52,891 bases of DNA from an uncultured Dehalococcoidia bacterium (GTDB taxonomy: Bacteria > Chloroflexota > Dehalococcoidia > GIF9 > UBA5629), in NCBI GenBank assembly GCA_903929005.1, contig CAIYTC010000054.1, positions 1-52,891 of the forward strand, read 5' to 3'. Below, one piece after another: positions 41,329 to 51,014 of the stretch. The first letter of the stretch is position 1; every line of letters starts with the position of its first letter. The position numbers and the translations under genes are program-made. Under the pieces are notes generated by a model. That model was not told the DNA's origin and did not search any database. It saw only the letters and a program-made list of their open reading frames with translations.

Positions 41329-41987
41329 TCAAGCCTCGCCCGTACACAAATATTCCTGGAAAGATATTTTACCGGCAACCTGTAATCGTTCTCAGAATAA
41401 GTCATCACTTCAGAAAATCCCGCACTCTTTAACAGTATTGTTATCTCCGGGTACGTAAAAAGATAGTAATGGCGCATCACTTGTTTGTCTTTCATTTTCC
41501 AGGGAACTTTTACTTCCTTACCCTTGCATATAAAATCCTTCTGCCAGCGGTTCCACACTGTTAAGAAAACCTCACCACCGGGCTTTAAGACACGCCGCAA
41601 CTCCTGGAAAGCCTGCAACCTGCCTCGCTTATCTAAAATATGATGATAGGCAGCCACAGAGATAATCCAATCAAAGCTTTTATCTTTGAAAGGCAAGCTG
41701 ACAGCGTCCGCCACCAGCAGACTGGCTGTAAATTTGAATTTATCGGAATATTTTAATGCCATGCTTATCATCGGTGATGAGGAATCAAGGCCCCATAATT
41801 CGAATTTATCCTGGAATGGCAGGAAGTCAGGCCCATGCGCACAGCCTACATTCAATAGCCTTCCGCTCCTCCAGCGTGCAGCCACTTCAGTCAGTTCGGC
41901 CATGAAACGCGTCCGGTGCCTGAGCCGGTACCAGCTCTCGGCTATCTCATCGTATGTATTTAACCCGTTATAATCTTTTGTGGCCAT
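41325..41987 (-). CDS. Trm9/ALKBH8-like SAM-dependent methyltransferase
   Basis: A 220-residue class I methyltransferase. The SAM-binding loop is LLNVGCAHGPDF, with the acidic LWGLDSS strand end and ADAVSLPF. It resembles Trm9 and the ALKBH8 methyltransferase domain in YDEIAESWYRLR at the start, VAAYHHI, RRVLKPGGEVFLTVWN, and the long insertion afterwards. Trm9 methylates the carboxyl of cm5U at tRNA position 34. It is divergent from elp3 across 54 bases, and elp3 makes cm5U, so the pair suggests an mcm5U34 pathway. The assignment within the methyltransferases rests on similarity by eye. Confidence 0.75.
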   Translation of the reverse strand: MATKDYNGLNTYDEIAESWYRLRHRTRFMAELTEVAARWRSGRLLNVGCAHGPDFLPFQDKFELWGLDSSSPMISMALKYSDKFKFTASLLVADAVSLPFKDKSFDWIISVAAYHHILDKRGRLQAFQELRRVLKPGGEVFLTVWNRWQKDFICKGKEVKVPWKMKDKQVMRHYYLFTYPEITILLKSAGFSEVMTYSENDYRLPVKYLSRNICVRARLD

Positions 41988-42053
41988 TTAACTAAATTTG
42001 CTAAACTTGAAACGCAATTCAAATATAGCATAACCATACAGTTGAATCACGTT

Positions 42054-43415
42054 ATGAGGAAAAGTTCGAGGACGATCTCCGGGGTTACGCCGGTGGCAGT
42101 GATGGCCAGGCCGGCGCCCTGTCCGGGGTCATGCATATTCTGCCCCACCTATCCCGAGGCGCCCAAAAGTTACACCCCTGAATCACCGGCTGTCTTAAGG
42201 GCACTGGCCTGCGATTTCGACCCTCAAAAGCAGGTCGAGTTCCGCCTGAAAATATTCTCCCAAATGGGTCACCCCGCCGATAAAGTGGAACTCATTATCA
42301 TGGGCGGCACCTTCATGGCCTCTCCCCCGGATTACCAGTACAGCTTTATTAAATCCTGCTACGATGCCCTCAACGGCCGTGTTTGCGCTAACCTGGAGGA
42401 GGCCAAGCACCTCAACGAAACCGCCGTCTATAGATGCGTTGGCCTTTGCATCGAAACCAGGCCCGACTGGTGTGGGGAAGACGAAGTAAAGAGAATGCTG
42501 GAATTCGGCGCTACGCGCGTTGAACTGGGCGTCCAGGCCCTGGATGACGATATCTACAGCCTTGTACACAGGGGACACAACGTGAGCGACGTTGCTATAG
42601 CCACAAAACTGTTAAAAAAACACGGATTAAAAGTCTATTACCACTGGATGCCCGGCCTGCCGGGATCTAATGTAAATCACGACCTTGAAATGACGCGTCT
42701 GCTTTTTGCAGATGAACGATTCAAACCGGATGGCCTCAAGCTATACCCCACGCTGGTCATAGCCAACACCGTGCTGGATAAATGGTACGGCGAAGGAAGC
42801 TATAACCCATACACCATGGATGAGCTGGTCGAACTGCTGGCCGGCATAAAGGGTATGGTCCCACACTACGTCCGAATACCGCGCGTAATGCGGGATATAC
42901 CCACCAAATTCATCGTGGCAGGCTGCAAAGACCTTTCCCTGCGCTCAAACGTGAGACAGGCTATGAAAACAAAAGCTGTACAGTGCCAGTGCACACGCTG
43001 CCGGGAGTATGGTCACAGGTTGCGGGACGGCTGGAAAATCGGCGAACCTGCGCTGCACAGATTTGAGTACGACGCTTCAAGCGGCCGGGAGATATTCCTC
43101 TCCTTTGAAGATGAACAGGGTACGCTTTTTGGGTTGCTCAGGTTGCGCATTGATAAAGGTATAGGGGCTGATTACCCGGCCATGGTACGTGAGCTACACG
43201 TGTATGGGGCGGAAGTACCCATAGGAATACAAAATATAAATGCTGCCCAGCATAAGGGGCTTGGCCTGCAATTGCTCAGGGAAGCGGAGCGGGTTGCCAG
43301 CGAAGAGTTCTCAGTGGATAAAATAGCGGTTATCAGCGGCGTGGGTGCAAGGGACTACTTTCGCAAGGAATGCGGCTACCGTCTGGAAGGCTATTACATG
43401 GTACAGTCATTGTAG
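42054..43415 (+). CDS. elp3: Elp3 tRNA uridine-34 carboxymethyl synthase
   Basis: A 453-residue Elp3. The radical SAM domain has the CPGSCIFC motif (C-x3-C-x2-C, near residues 23-30) and a C-terminal acetyltransferase-like domain (GLGLQLLREAERVA). Elp3 uses acetyl-CoA and a SAM radical to add a carboxymethyl group to C5 of the wobble uridine; the structurally characterised bacterial enzyme comes from Dehalococcoides mccartyi, close in length to this one. ATG 42054 begins the conserved MRKSSR region; a TTG at 42042 is also open. It ends seven bases before the convergent oppF stop. Confidence 0.94.
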   Translation: MRKSSRTISGVTPVAVMARPAPCPGSCIFCPTYPEAPKSYTPESPAVLRALACDFDPQKQVEFRLKIFSQMGHPADKVELIIMGGTFMASPPDYQYSFIKSCYDALNGRVCANLEEAKHLNETAVYRCVGLCIETRPDWCGEDEVKRMLEFGATRVELGVQALDDDIYSLVHRGHNVSDVAIATKLLKKHGLKVYYHWMPGLPGSNVNHDLEMTRLLFADERFKPDGLKLYPTLVIANTVLDKWYGEGSYNPYTMDELVELLAGIKGMVPHYVRIPRVMRDIPTKFIVAGCKDLSLRSNVRQAMKTKAVQCQCTRCREYGHRLRDGWKIGEPALHRFEYDASSGREIFLSFEDEQGTLFGLLRLRIDKGIGADYPAMVRELHVYGAEVPIGIQNINAAQHKGLGLQLLREAERVASEEFSVDKIAVISGVGARDYFRKECGYRLEGYYMVQSL

Positions 43416-43422
43416 ATGCGGG

Positions 43423-44391
43423 TCAGGCATATAAATGACAGGCCACATAATGCCCCGGCGCCACCTCCCTGAATTCGGGCTCAGAGTGGGGGCAAATTGC
43501 CATCACCCTGTGACACCTGGTGTGGAAACGGCAGCCCGCCGGCGGATTGAGCGGGGAAGGCACATCGCCCTTTAGTAAGATCCTCTCCTTGCTGGCCGGC
43601 CGCAGGCTGGCAATAGCGGAAAGCAACGCCTCTGTATACGGGTGCAGAGGGTTTTGGAAAAATTCCCTTTTATCCGCAAGCTCGACTATCTTGCCCAGGT
43701 ACATCACAGCCACGCGGTCAGATATATATTTAACCACCGACAGGTCATGGCTCACGAACATATAAGCCAGCCCGTCCCTGTCCTTGATATCCATCATCAG
43801 GTTTAAAATCTGTGCCTGTACCGATACATCCAGGGCGCTCACCGGTTCGTCGGCGATGATGAGTTGCGGGTCCATAGCCAGCGCCCGGGCAATGCCGATA
43901 CGCTGCTTTTGGCCACCGCTGAACTCATGGGGATACCTGTCAACAAATCCTGCCTCAAGTCCCACCTTCTCCATCAGGCCGGCCACGCGGTCGTTACGTT
44001 CTGCGGGGTCCTGTACACCGTGCACAATCAACGCTTCCTCGATGGATCCGCCCACGGTCATCCTTGGATCCAGCGATGAGTCGGGATCCTGGAAGACGAT
44101 CTGCAGCTTGCCGCGCATGGCCTGCAAATCTTTCTTTTTTAGTTTAACCACATCCACGCCGTTGAAAATGATCTCGCCGCTGGTTGGTTCCTCCAGCCTC
44201 ATTATCGTCTTACCCAGCGTCGATTTTCCGCAGCCCGATTCACCCACCAACCCCAGCACCTCGCCCTCCCCAATAGCCAGAGAAACACCGTCTACGGCCT
44301 TGATCTCACCCGAAAGCCGGGGTATAAGGCCGGATATGACCCTGAAGTATTTTTTCAAGCCCCTGACCTGTAGTATCTGTGCACTGCTCAT
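43423..44391 (-). CDS. oppF: Oligopeptide ABC transporter ATP-binding protein OppF
   Basis: A 322-residue ATPase of the OppF/DppF type. Walker A GESGCGKST, signature FSGGQKQR and Walker B LIIADEP are present. The C-terminal region has a Cys cluster (CRFHTRCHRVMAIC) typical of Opp/Dpp ATPases, some of which carry an iron-sulphur site. The start is ATG 44391, preceded by GGGAAG and close behind the oppD stop; a TTG six bases earlier overlaps it. Pairs with OppD to power the transporter. Confidence 0.93.
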   Translation of the reverse strand: MSSAQILQVRGLKKYFRVISGLIPRLSGEIKAVDGVSLAIGEGEVLGLVGESGCGKSTLGKTIMRLEEPTSGEIIFNGVDVVKLKKKDLQAMRGKLQIVFQDPDSSLDPRMTVGGSIEEALIVHGVQDPAERNDRVAGLMEKVGLEAGFVDRYPHEFSGGQKQRIGIARALAMDPQLIIADEPVSALDVSVQAQILNLMMDIKDRDGLAYMFVSHDLSVVKYISDRVAVMYLGKIVELADKREFFQNPLHPYTEALLSAIASLRPASKERILLKGDVPSPLNPPAGCRFHTRCHRVMAICPHSEPEFREVAPGHYVACHLYA

Positions 44392-44393
44392 GT

Positions 44394-45383
44394 TCAATTC
44401 TTCCCGCCCGCAGCACTAAAAAGGTGACAGGCCACAGCATGAACACCCGCTATGTTCATGAGCGCGGGGTCTTTTGAGTGGCAAACCTCCATGACTTCCT
44501 GGCAGCGGGGATGGAAAGAGCAGCCCGCCGGCATATCGATCGGGTTCGGCGTGTTGCCCGGTATTGACGGCAGCCTCTTACTATCGGTGGAGATATCCGG
44601 CAGGCATCTCATCAAGCCGATGGTGTAAGGATGAGCCGGGCTTTCCAGTATATGCTCTACCGTGTCCACCTCGACTACTTTGCCGCCGTAAAACACTGCT
44701 GCACGGTCGCCGATCTCCCGCACCAGCGATAAATCATGCGTGATAAAGATAATAGACATATCTCGGTTTGCCTTCAATTCCTGCAGGATGTGCATGATCT
44801 GTGCGCGGATGGTGACATCCACCGCCGTAGTGGGTTCATCCGCAATTAATATGCAGGGATCGCAGGAAAGGCTCATAGCTATCATAGCCCTCTGCTTCAT
44901 GCCGCCTGACATCTGGTGGGGATACATTTTCAGCGCCCTCTCAGGCTGTGAAATTTTCATCTCTTCCAGCAACCTGCATGCTTTAGCTACAGCGTCTGCC
45001 CTGCTGACCTGTCCGTGGGCATTAATCTGTTCGACGATCTGGTCGCCTATCGTGAAGACAGGGTTGAGCGCCGACTGTGCATTCTGGAATACCATGGCAA
45101 TATCTTTTCCCCTTATTTGCCGTAATCTCTGTATCGTGCAACTGGCCAGGTCCAGCCCTTTATAGATAACCTCGCCCTCCACTATCCTGCCGGGTGGGCT
45201 ATCGAAGAGGCGCAGGATTGAAAGGGCTGTGACGGTTTTTCCGCAGCCTGACTCGCCGACAAGGCAAAGGCATTCGCCCCGCCTCAGGGTAAAATCCACA
45301 CCGTTGACAGCTTTGACAATGCCCCTGCGCGTATAGAACCAGGTTTTTAAATTCTTTACCTCGAGCACCGTATCGGCAGTCAA
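44394..45383 (-). CDS. oppD: Oligopeptide ABC transporter ATP-binding protein OppD
   Basis: A 329-residue ATPase with Walker A GESGCGKT, signature MSGGMKQR and LIADEPT, plus the same C-terminal Cys cluster (CSFHPRCQEVMEVC). The start is TTG 45383 with AAAGGTGA upstream. OppD and OppF together form the nucleotide-binding pair of a peptide or nickel/dipeptide importer. Confidence 0.93.
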   Translation of the reverse strand: MTADTVLEVKNLKTWFYTRRGIVKAVNGVDFTLRRGECLCLVGESGCGKTVTALSILRLFDSPPGRIVEGEVIYKGLDLASCTIQRLRQIRGKDIAMVFQNAQSALNPVFTIGDQIVEQINAHGQVSRADAVAKACRLLEEMKISQPERALKMYPHQMSGGMKQRAMIAMSLSCDPCILIADEPTTAVDVTIRAQIMHILQELKANRDMSIIFITHDLSLVREIGDRAAVFYGGKVVEVDTVEHILESPAHPYTIGLMRCLPDISTDSKRLPSIPGNTPNPIDMPAGCSFHPRCQEVMEVCHSKDPALMNIAGVHAVACHLFSAAGGKN

Positions 45384-45409
45384 TTGTTTATCACCTTTGC
45401 AAACAAATT

Positions 45410-46372
45410 TTAGACGCTGGCTTTAGGATCAAAGGCATCGCGCAACCCGTCACCAAAGAAGTTGAAGGATAGCACGGTGAAGAAAAGCATAATGCCGGGT
45501 TCGACAGCCACCCACCAGGCAGTATCCAGGCTATGCTGCCCGGTATTAAGTATGGTGCCCCAGCTTGTGCTCATCGGGTCACCCAGGCCGATGAAGCTCA
45601 GGGCTGCCTCGGCCATGATAACTCCGGGTATCGATAGTGTAGCCATAACGATGATAAGGCTGATAACGTTGGGGATGAGATGGTTGAACATAACCCTGGC
45701 ATCGCTTGCCCCCAGGGCTTTAGAGGCGGTAATGAAATCCCGCGTCCTCAGTGATAGGGCCTCGCTGCGTATCAGGCGCGCCGCCCCCGTCCAGCCGGTC
45801 AGGCCTATGACCAGCACAATGATAGCCAGGCTGGGACCGAAGATAAAGACGATCAGTACCAGCAGCAGGAAAAATGGGAATGTCATCATAATATCGGTGA
45901 AGCGCATCAGGGCGTTATCCACCCAGCCTCCCAGATAGGCGGAAAGCACGCCAATAAAAGTGCCCAGGAAGATAGCCATACCCGATGCCAGCAAGCCCAC
46001 CAGCAGGGATATCCGCGATCCCGCAATCAGCATAGCCAGCATGTCGCGTCCCTTGCTATCCGTGCCCAGCGGATGGTCAGCCCGCCCGTTTATCAGCGTC
46101 GTTGTGAATTCGCTGGTTTTGATGTCGTAAACAGATTCCTGTATTGAGCAGCCCAGCGGCGGCATATTTTTAATTTCAAAATCCACCTTCTGCGGGTCCT
46201 GGACAAATAGCGGCCCGAAGATGCCGACCAGCGCCAGGAACACGATGAATCCCAACCCCACCAGCGATAACCTGTTCTTCTTCAGCCTCTCCCAGTAATA
46301 ATTCATCAGCCGCCTGTTAATATAAACCGGCATCCCTGCTTTGCCGCGGGTCATTGACCTGGTCTCAGTCAT
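45410..46372 (-). CDS. oppC: Oligopeptide ABC transporter permease OppC
   Basis: A 320-residue permease with an N-terminal cytoplasmic/first-helix region (about 25-50), a periplasmic loop and five further helices. The GHPLGTDxxGRD-type loop appears as ADHPLGTDSKGRDMLA, and the coupling EAxxxxG-type motif as RSEALSLRTRDFITASKALG. It overlaps the oppB stop by eight bases, with ribosome signal GAGG inside oppB. Confidence 0.94.
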   Translation of the reverse strand: MTETRSMTRGKAGMPVYINRRLMNYYWERLKKNRLSLVGLGFIVFLALVGIFGPLFVQDPQKVDFEIKNMPPLGCSIQESVYDIKTSEFTTTLINGRADHPLGTDSKGRDMLAMLIAGSRISLLVGLLASGMAIFLGTFIGVLSAYLGGWVDNALMRFTDIMMTFPFFLLLVLIVFIFGPSLAIIVLVIGLTGWTGAARLIRSEALSLRTRDFITASKALGASDARVMFNHLIPNVISLIIVMATLSIPGVIMAEAALSFIGLGDPMSTSWGTILNTGQHSLDTAWWVAVEPGIMLFFTVLSFNFFGDGLRDAFDPKASV

Positions 46373-47327
46373 ATCTTATCCTCGGGTCCAGGTAAGTATA
46401 AAGCAGGTCGGTGGCGAGGTTGATAAAGAGCACCAGGAAAGTTCCGATCAGCGTGACCGCTATCACCACTGCATAGTCATTGGCAAAGATAGCATTGAAA
46501 GAAACCTGGCCCAACCCCGGTATGCCGAAGACGATCTCCGTCAGGTAAGCGCCGCCGAATACAATGCTGCCCAGGTCGAACATGATGATGGTGACCAGCG
46601 GCAGCACCGCATTGCGCAGCACATGCTTACCGATTACCGTCCTCTCCGGCAGCCCCTTGGCCCGTGCCGTGGTTACGAACTCCTTGCGGAGGTTATCCAG
46701 CATGGCCGAACGCGTATAGCGCACATAGCCGGCCAGCTCACCTATCCCCAGTGCCATCACCGGCAGTGTAAGCTGTCTCAGGTTCTCCACTGACCAGATC
46801 GGGTAACCGGTGTCGTAATACGTCTTAAAAACGCCTAAATAGACAGCGAAAACCAGTATCAGCATCAGTCCCAGCCAGAAACCCGGTATGGAGATGCCTA
46901 TGAATGAAAATATGGATGCAGCGTAGTCGAATTTCGTATTCTGCTTGACCGCCGACAGTATGCCCAGCCCGACGCCCAAAAGAATAGCGAAAATAGTAGA
47001 CAGCAAGATGAGCTGAAATGAATAAATCCAGTGCGACCCGATCAGGTCCAGCACCGGCTGAGAAGCGCTGAAAGACCAGCCCCACTTACCCTGCAGCAGG
47101 TTGCCCATGTAGAGCAAGTATTGCTCAATGATAGGCTTATCCAGTCCGTATCTGGCCTCGATGGCCTGCCGCACCGAGTCGACATCCTGCCCCCTGGCCG
47201 CGATATTGAGGATGTACCTGTCCACCGGTGAAGTCGGGCCCACGCGCAGCAGGATAAAGGTAATGGTCAGTATGCCCCAGGCAATGATGACGCTGTAAAT
47301 AAGACGCCTGATAATATAACTGCGCAT
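46365..47327 (-). CDS. oppB: Oligopeptide ABC transporter permease OppB
   Basis: A 320-residue permease with six predicted membrane helices, the usual N-terminal RRLIYSVIIAWGILTITF helix and the coupling loop LRKEFVTTARAKGLPE. It partners with OppC to form the channel. The ATG at 47327 has only a weak ribosome site. It begins 60 bases after the second binding-protein gene. Confidence 0.94.
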   Translation of the reverse strand: MRSYIIRRLIYSVIIAWGILTITFILLRVGPTSPVDRYILNIAARGQDVDSVRQAIEARYGLDKPIIEQYLLYMGNLLQGKWGWSFSASQPVLDLIGSHWIYSFQLILLSTIFAILLGVGLGILSAVKQNTKFDYAASIFSFIGISIPGFWLGLMLILVFAVYLGVFKTYYDTGYPIWSVENLRQLTLPVMALGIGELAGYVRYTRSAMLDNLRKEFVTTARAKGLPERTVIGKHVLRNAVLPLVTIIMFDLGSIVFGGAYLTEIVFGIPGLGQVSFNAIFANDYAVVIAVTLIGTFLVLFINLATDLLYTYLDPRIRYD

Positions 47328-47386
47328 ATAATAAGTGCCCGCTGCAGGACTAATGCCGCGCTGGCAGGGGTTGCCCGCTAAGCCGT

Positions 47387-49117
47387 TTACTCAAAGTGCC
47401 AGAGATACTGATTATAGCCCATATTAATGCCAGGCTCTATGCCTTTAACGCTCTTCTGGAAGCCGTGGTTGCCCCTGGTGTAGGTGATGAAATCGACCGG
47501 CTGATCCTCAGATATCAGGCGTGCCAGTTCCTGGTACATCATTTTCCGGTCATCTTTGTTCAAGCCCTCTTTAGACCTGATCTTTTTAAACAGGACATCG
47601 ACTTCGTTATTAAAAAAGCCGAACGAGTTGAGGCCGCCATCACTGGCAAAAAAGACCCTGCTGCCGGATGGCGCCAGCGGGTCGGTATTGTGCCCCATCA
47701 GTGTCATGTCCCAGGATTCCTCGCTGACCGCCTGCGGCCCGTTATTATACCTTGATTCCTGGCTGCTGCCGGGCACCTTGTTCATCATGTACTGCCTGAG
47801 AAGGGTCGGCCACTGCACCCATTTGACCTCGACATCAATCCCTATGCCGGCCAGCTCCTGCTTGATCAGCAGGGACATCGACTCCACAACATCGCTGCCG
47901 GGAGTCGTGACCATTAACAGCTTGACCTGTTGGCCGTCTTTATCCAAGAGCACATCACGGTCGCCGTTTTTCCCGTACTGATAACCGGCCGACTTAATAA
48001 TCTCCCTGGCTTTCTCCTTGTTGTTCAGCGGTACGACGCCGAGCTTTAAAACGGTCTCATCGCTGTACCAGGGTGAACTGGATGGGATGAAGCTGTAAGC
48101 CGGTTCGGCAAATCCCAGGTAAATCTTCTTGACGATGGTGTCCTTATCCACCGCCATGGATATCGCCTGGCGTACCTCCTTTTTGCGCAGCCCTTCCCAG
48201 CCGTTGGCACGCTGGTTATAGCTGATAATGTTGTATCCCCTGGTGGGAACTGTATAAACGTTGATGCGCTCCATATTCTTAAACTTGAGCACGTTCTGCG
48301 GTTCCAGCCCGCAATAGGTTATGTCTCCTGCTTCGAGAGCGGCCTGCATCACTGCTGATGTCCCGAACATCTTGAGGGTATATTCCTGGAAGAAGGGAGC
48401 GCCGATCTCCTTACCCAGGAAGAAATCCGGGTTCCTGGCCAGCACGAATTTATCGTTCTTCAGCCATTCCTTGAACTTATACGGACCCAGGTTACCCGTG
48501 TAGGAAAGATCGTTAAACTCTTTGGCCTGGGTAAAGGCATCCACATTGCCCTCATATTTAACGGCTATATACTTCGGGTACGGGATGAGATCATAAAGGG
48601 TGTAGACGAATTCGGGCTGCACCGATTCGCGTGTAACCGTGAAAGTTGTATTATCGACCACCGCGGGTACCACGAACTGGTTCTTTCCATCGACCTCCTC
48701 CTGCCAGTCATCCTTATAATTGTAATTCAGCCAATCTGAGAACATCAGGTTCTTAAGAGAATATACGTAATCTTCCGCCGTTACTGCCGAGCCATCGCTC
48801 CATTTAAGGTCATTGCGGATGTTGATGGTGTAAACCAGCCCGTCTGACGACGCTTCGATATCTTTAGCCAGGCAGCGTAATACTATATTAAACTGGTTAT
48901 CATAGCCGGCCAGTGACTCCAGCGTATAACCCACGTAACCAAAAGAGGAGGCATCGGCAGCCAGCATCCAGTTAAGCGTCTCGGCCTCGCCGCCGGCGAC
49001 GTCGCCCTCGATAAAGTTCCCTTTGGCTATCGGTGCGGCACAACCGGATAGAAACAATGACAGCAATCCCACCGCCAGCAAGGCTGTGGACGCCGCTTTT
49101 AATCCGTGTTTACGCAA
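47387..49117 (-). CDS. Peptide ABC transporter substrate-binding lipoprotein (second of two)
   Basis: A 576-residue family 5 extracellular solute-binding protein. A signal peptide with lipobox FLSGC is followed by a typical SBP_bac_5 core (DLKWSDGSAVTAEDYVYSLK near 100-120; TRGYNIISYNQR in the middle). The start is TTG 49117 behind a GGGGGG-AAG site. Same length as the upstream binding protein and clearly homologous along its whole length. It delivers peptides or related ligands to OppBCDF. Confidence 0.93.
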   Translation of the reverse strand: MRKHGLKAASTALLAVGLLSLFLSGCAAPIAKGNFIEGDVAGGEAETLNWMLAADASSFGYVGYTLESLAGYDNQFNIVLRCLAKDIEASSDGLVYTINIRNDLKWSDGSAVTAEDYVYSLKNLMFSDWLNYNYKDDWQEEVDGKNQFVVPAVVDNTTFTVTRESVQPEFVYTLYDLIPYPKYIAVKYEGNVDAFTQAKEFNDLSYTGNLGPYKFKEWLKNDKFVLARNPDFFLGKEIGAPFFQEYTLKMFGTSAVMQAALEAGDITYCGLEPQNVLKFKNMERINVYTVPTRGYNIISYNQRANGWEGLRKKEVRQAISMAVDKDTIVKKIYLGFAEPAYSFIPSSSPWYSDETVLKLGVVPLNNKEKAREIIKSAGYQYGKNGDRDVLLDKDGQQVKLLMVTTPGSDVVESMSLLIKQELAGIGIDVEVKWVQWPTLLRQYMMNKVPGSSQESRYNNGPQAVSEESWDMTLMGHNTDPLAPSGSRVFFASDGGLNSFGFFNNEVDVLFKKIRSKEGLNKDDRKMMYQELARLISEDQPVDFITYTRGNHGFQKSVKGIEPGINMGYNQYLWHFE

Positions 49118-49153
49118 TTCTTCCCCCCTGCCATCGATATGGATCGAGATAGT

Positions 49154-50884
49154 TTATTCAGAGTACCAGAGCTGGTAATTGCTCAACATGTTAATGCCGG
49201 GTTCAACGCCCTTGATGTTGCTGCGGAAGGCGAAATTGTCCTTGTAGTAAACGAGGACATCAACAGGCTGTTCGTCCGAGATAGCCTGAGCAAGTTCGTT
49301 GAATATTTTCTGGCGGTTCTCGGGGTTGATGGCCTCGGACGATAAGGCACGCTTATAGAGCGCGTCCACCTTTGCATTGAAGAAACCAAAGATATTCAAT
49401 CTGCCGGTAGAATGGAGGAATATCCCGCTGCGGCCGATGGTGAGCGCGTCACTGAAGGATGACAGTATAACCATGTCCCAGGGCTCGTTGCTAACTGCGC
49501 CCGGCCCGCCGTTGTAATCTGGGGTTTTATCGCTGCCCGGGAGCTTATTTACAAGTATCTCCTTAGCGACAAAATCCTGCATCTGGTATTTTGGATCCAC
49601 TTCAAGGCCGATGCTCTTGAGGTTTTGGCCGATAATGGAGGCCACGCCTTTCTGCACTTCACTGTCAATAGCTATAGGCAGGAACAGCTTGATGGGCTGG
49701 CCATCTTTGTCAACGAAACGTTGCTTGCCGTCAACGTCTTTCATCTCATAACCGGCGCTCTTAATCAGATCAATCGCCTTCTGAGTGTCACCGGTAGGAG
49801 CCATACCATATTTCTGAATGGCGCTCTCGCTATACCAGGGTGAGTATGCAGGGATAATACCGTATGCAGGATCTGCATAGCCGCCGAATATATCGTTGAT
49901 CACGGCCGGTTTGTCGATGACCATGGATAATGCCCGTCTTACCCTTGGGTCTTTCAGCCCCTCCCATCCGTTGTTGCGCTGATTATAGGCAACCATTAAA
50001 AACTGACTGATAGGAACCGTTACCACGTTTAAGTCCCGGTTATTTCTAAATGAGTTGGCGTCTTTCGGCTCAACAAATGCGTACGATATACTGCCGTCGA
50101 TAAGCGCTTCGTCGATGGCTGACTGCAAGCCCATCGGTTTAATTACATACTGCTCAAAGTAAGGGGCGCCGTTGTACTTGCCCCCGTAGTAAGTTGGATT
50201 GCGCACCATTACCAAACCACCGGCTTCGGTCCAGGAAGTCGGCCTGTAGGGCCCCAGGTTTCCGCAATAGCTCATGTTATTAAGCTCGGGCGATGCAGTG
50301 AAATCTTCGGCCTTATTCTCGTAGCTGCCTGCTATATTTTTAGGATACGGCATCAGGTTATAAACGGCATATGCAAAGTTGGGATCTGTAGTTTTGCGCA
50401 CTATTTTAAAGACAGTATCGCTCACCACTTCCGGATATATAGCGACCACTACGCCGCTTACATCTTCCTCCCACCGGGGCTTCTCCGCGCAATTAAGCCA
50501 GTCGGCCAGCATGATGTTTTTCAGGGTATACACGTAGTCCGCGGCTGTAACTTTGGTATTATCCGTCCATTTTAAGTCGTCCCTGATGGTTACCGTATAT
50601 ACCAGTCCGTCGGCCGAGACTTCAACATCTTTGGCCAGGCACCTTAATTGCAGCTTGTACTGGTTATCGAAAACAGCCAGCGGCTCTACCATAAAGCTGG
50701 CATATCTTTTAGATGCGCCCTCGTCCGTGGCGATTATCCAGTTCAACGTCTGTGCGCTCTCGCCCAGTTGCCCTTCAATGAATTCACCTTTGACCGGGTG
50801 TAGCTGCTGCTGCGCCGGGGCACAGCCGGGCAAAAGCAGGGAAAATGCCGCTATGATTGCTGCCAGGTATATTATCTTCTTCAT
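49154..50884 (-). CDS. Peptide ABC transporter substrate-binding lipoprotein (first of two)
   Basis: A 576-residue solute-binding lipoprotein (lipobox LLPGC; SBP_bac_5 motifs DLKWTDNTKVTAADYVYTLK and FLMVAYNQR). ATG 50884 follows AAAGGAG. It is the first gene of the opp operon and the paralogue of the next gene. Two binding proteins with one transporter widen or split the range of ligands. Confidence 0.93.
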   Translation of the reverse strand: MKKIIYLAAIIAAFSLLLPGCAPAQQQLHPVKGEFIEGQLGESAQTLNWIIATDEGASKRYASFMVEPLAVFDNQYKLQLRCLAKDVEVSADGLVYTVTIRDDLKWTDNTKVTAADYVYTLKNIMLADWLNCAEKPRWEEDVSGVVVAIYPEVVSDTVFKIVRKTTDPNFAYAVYNLMPYPKNIAGSYENKAEDFTASPELNNMSYCGNLGPYRPTSWTEAGGLVMVRNPTYYGGKYNGAPYFEQYVIKPMGLQSAIDEALIDGSISYAFVEPKDANSFRNNRDLNVVTVPISQFLMVAYNQRNNGWEGLKDPRVRRALSMVIDKPAVINDIFGGYADPAYGIIPAYSPWYSESAIQKYGMAPTGDTQKAIDLIKSAGYEMKDVDGKQRFVDKDGQPIKLFLPIAIDSEVQKGVASIIGQNLKSIGLEVDPKYQMQDFVAKEILVNKLPGSDKTPDYNGGPGAVSNEPWDMVILSSFSDALTIGRSGIFLHSTGRLNIFGFFNAKVDALYKRALSSEAINPENRQKIFNELAQAISDEQPVDVLVYYKDNFAFRSNIKGVEPGINMLSNYQLWYSE

Positions 50885-50910
50885 TTTTCTCCTTTAAAGA
50901 CTTAAAACGC

Positions 50911-50941
50911 AATATAGGTTAATTGGTTGCAGTGTTCTCAA
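50911..50941 (-). promoter_or_regulatory. Possible promoter of the opp operon
   Basis: On the minus strand TTGAGA (50936-50941) and TATATT (50911-50916), each five of six to consensus, are 19 bases apart, about 27 bases before the ATG at 50884. The spacing is long, so confidence is low. The rest of the 130-base gap to the radical SAM gene holds nothing else I recognise. Confidence 0.35.
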
Positions 50942-51014
50942 TGATTATGAGCGGGAAGCCTGGAAAATACATTTTGTACCACTTAAAACACCATATACTA
51001 CCATAATATCACGC

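Noticed and set aside
47328-47386. GC-rich segment with AGCGGGCA repeated, between the second binding-protein gene and oppB
   Set aside because: Only short four-base stems could be drawn; not convincing as an attenuator.
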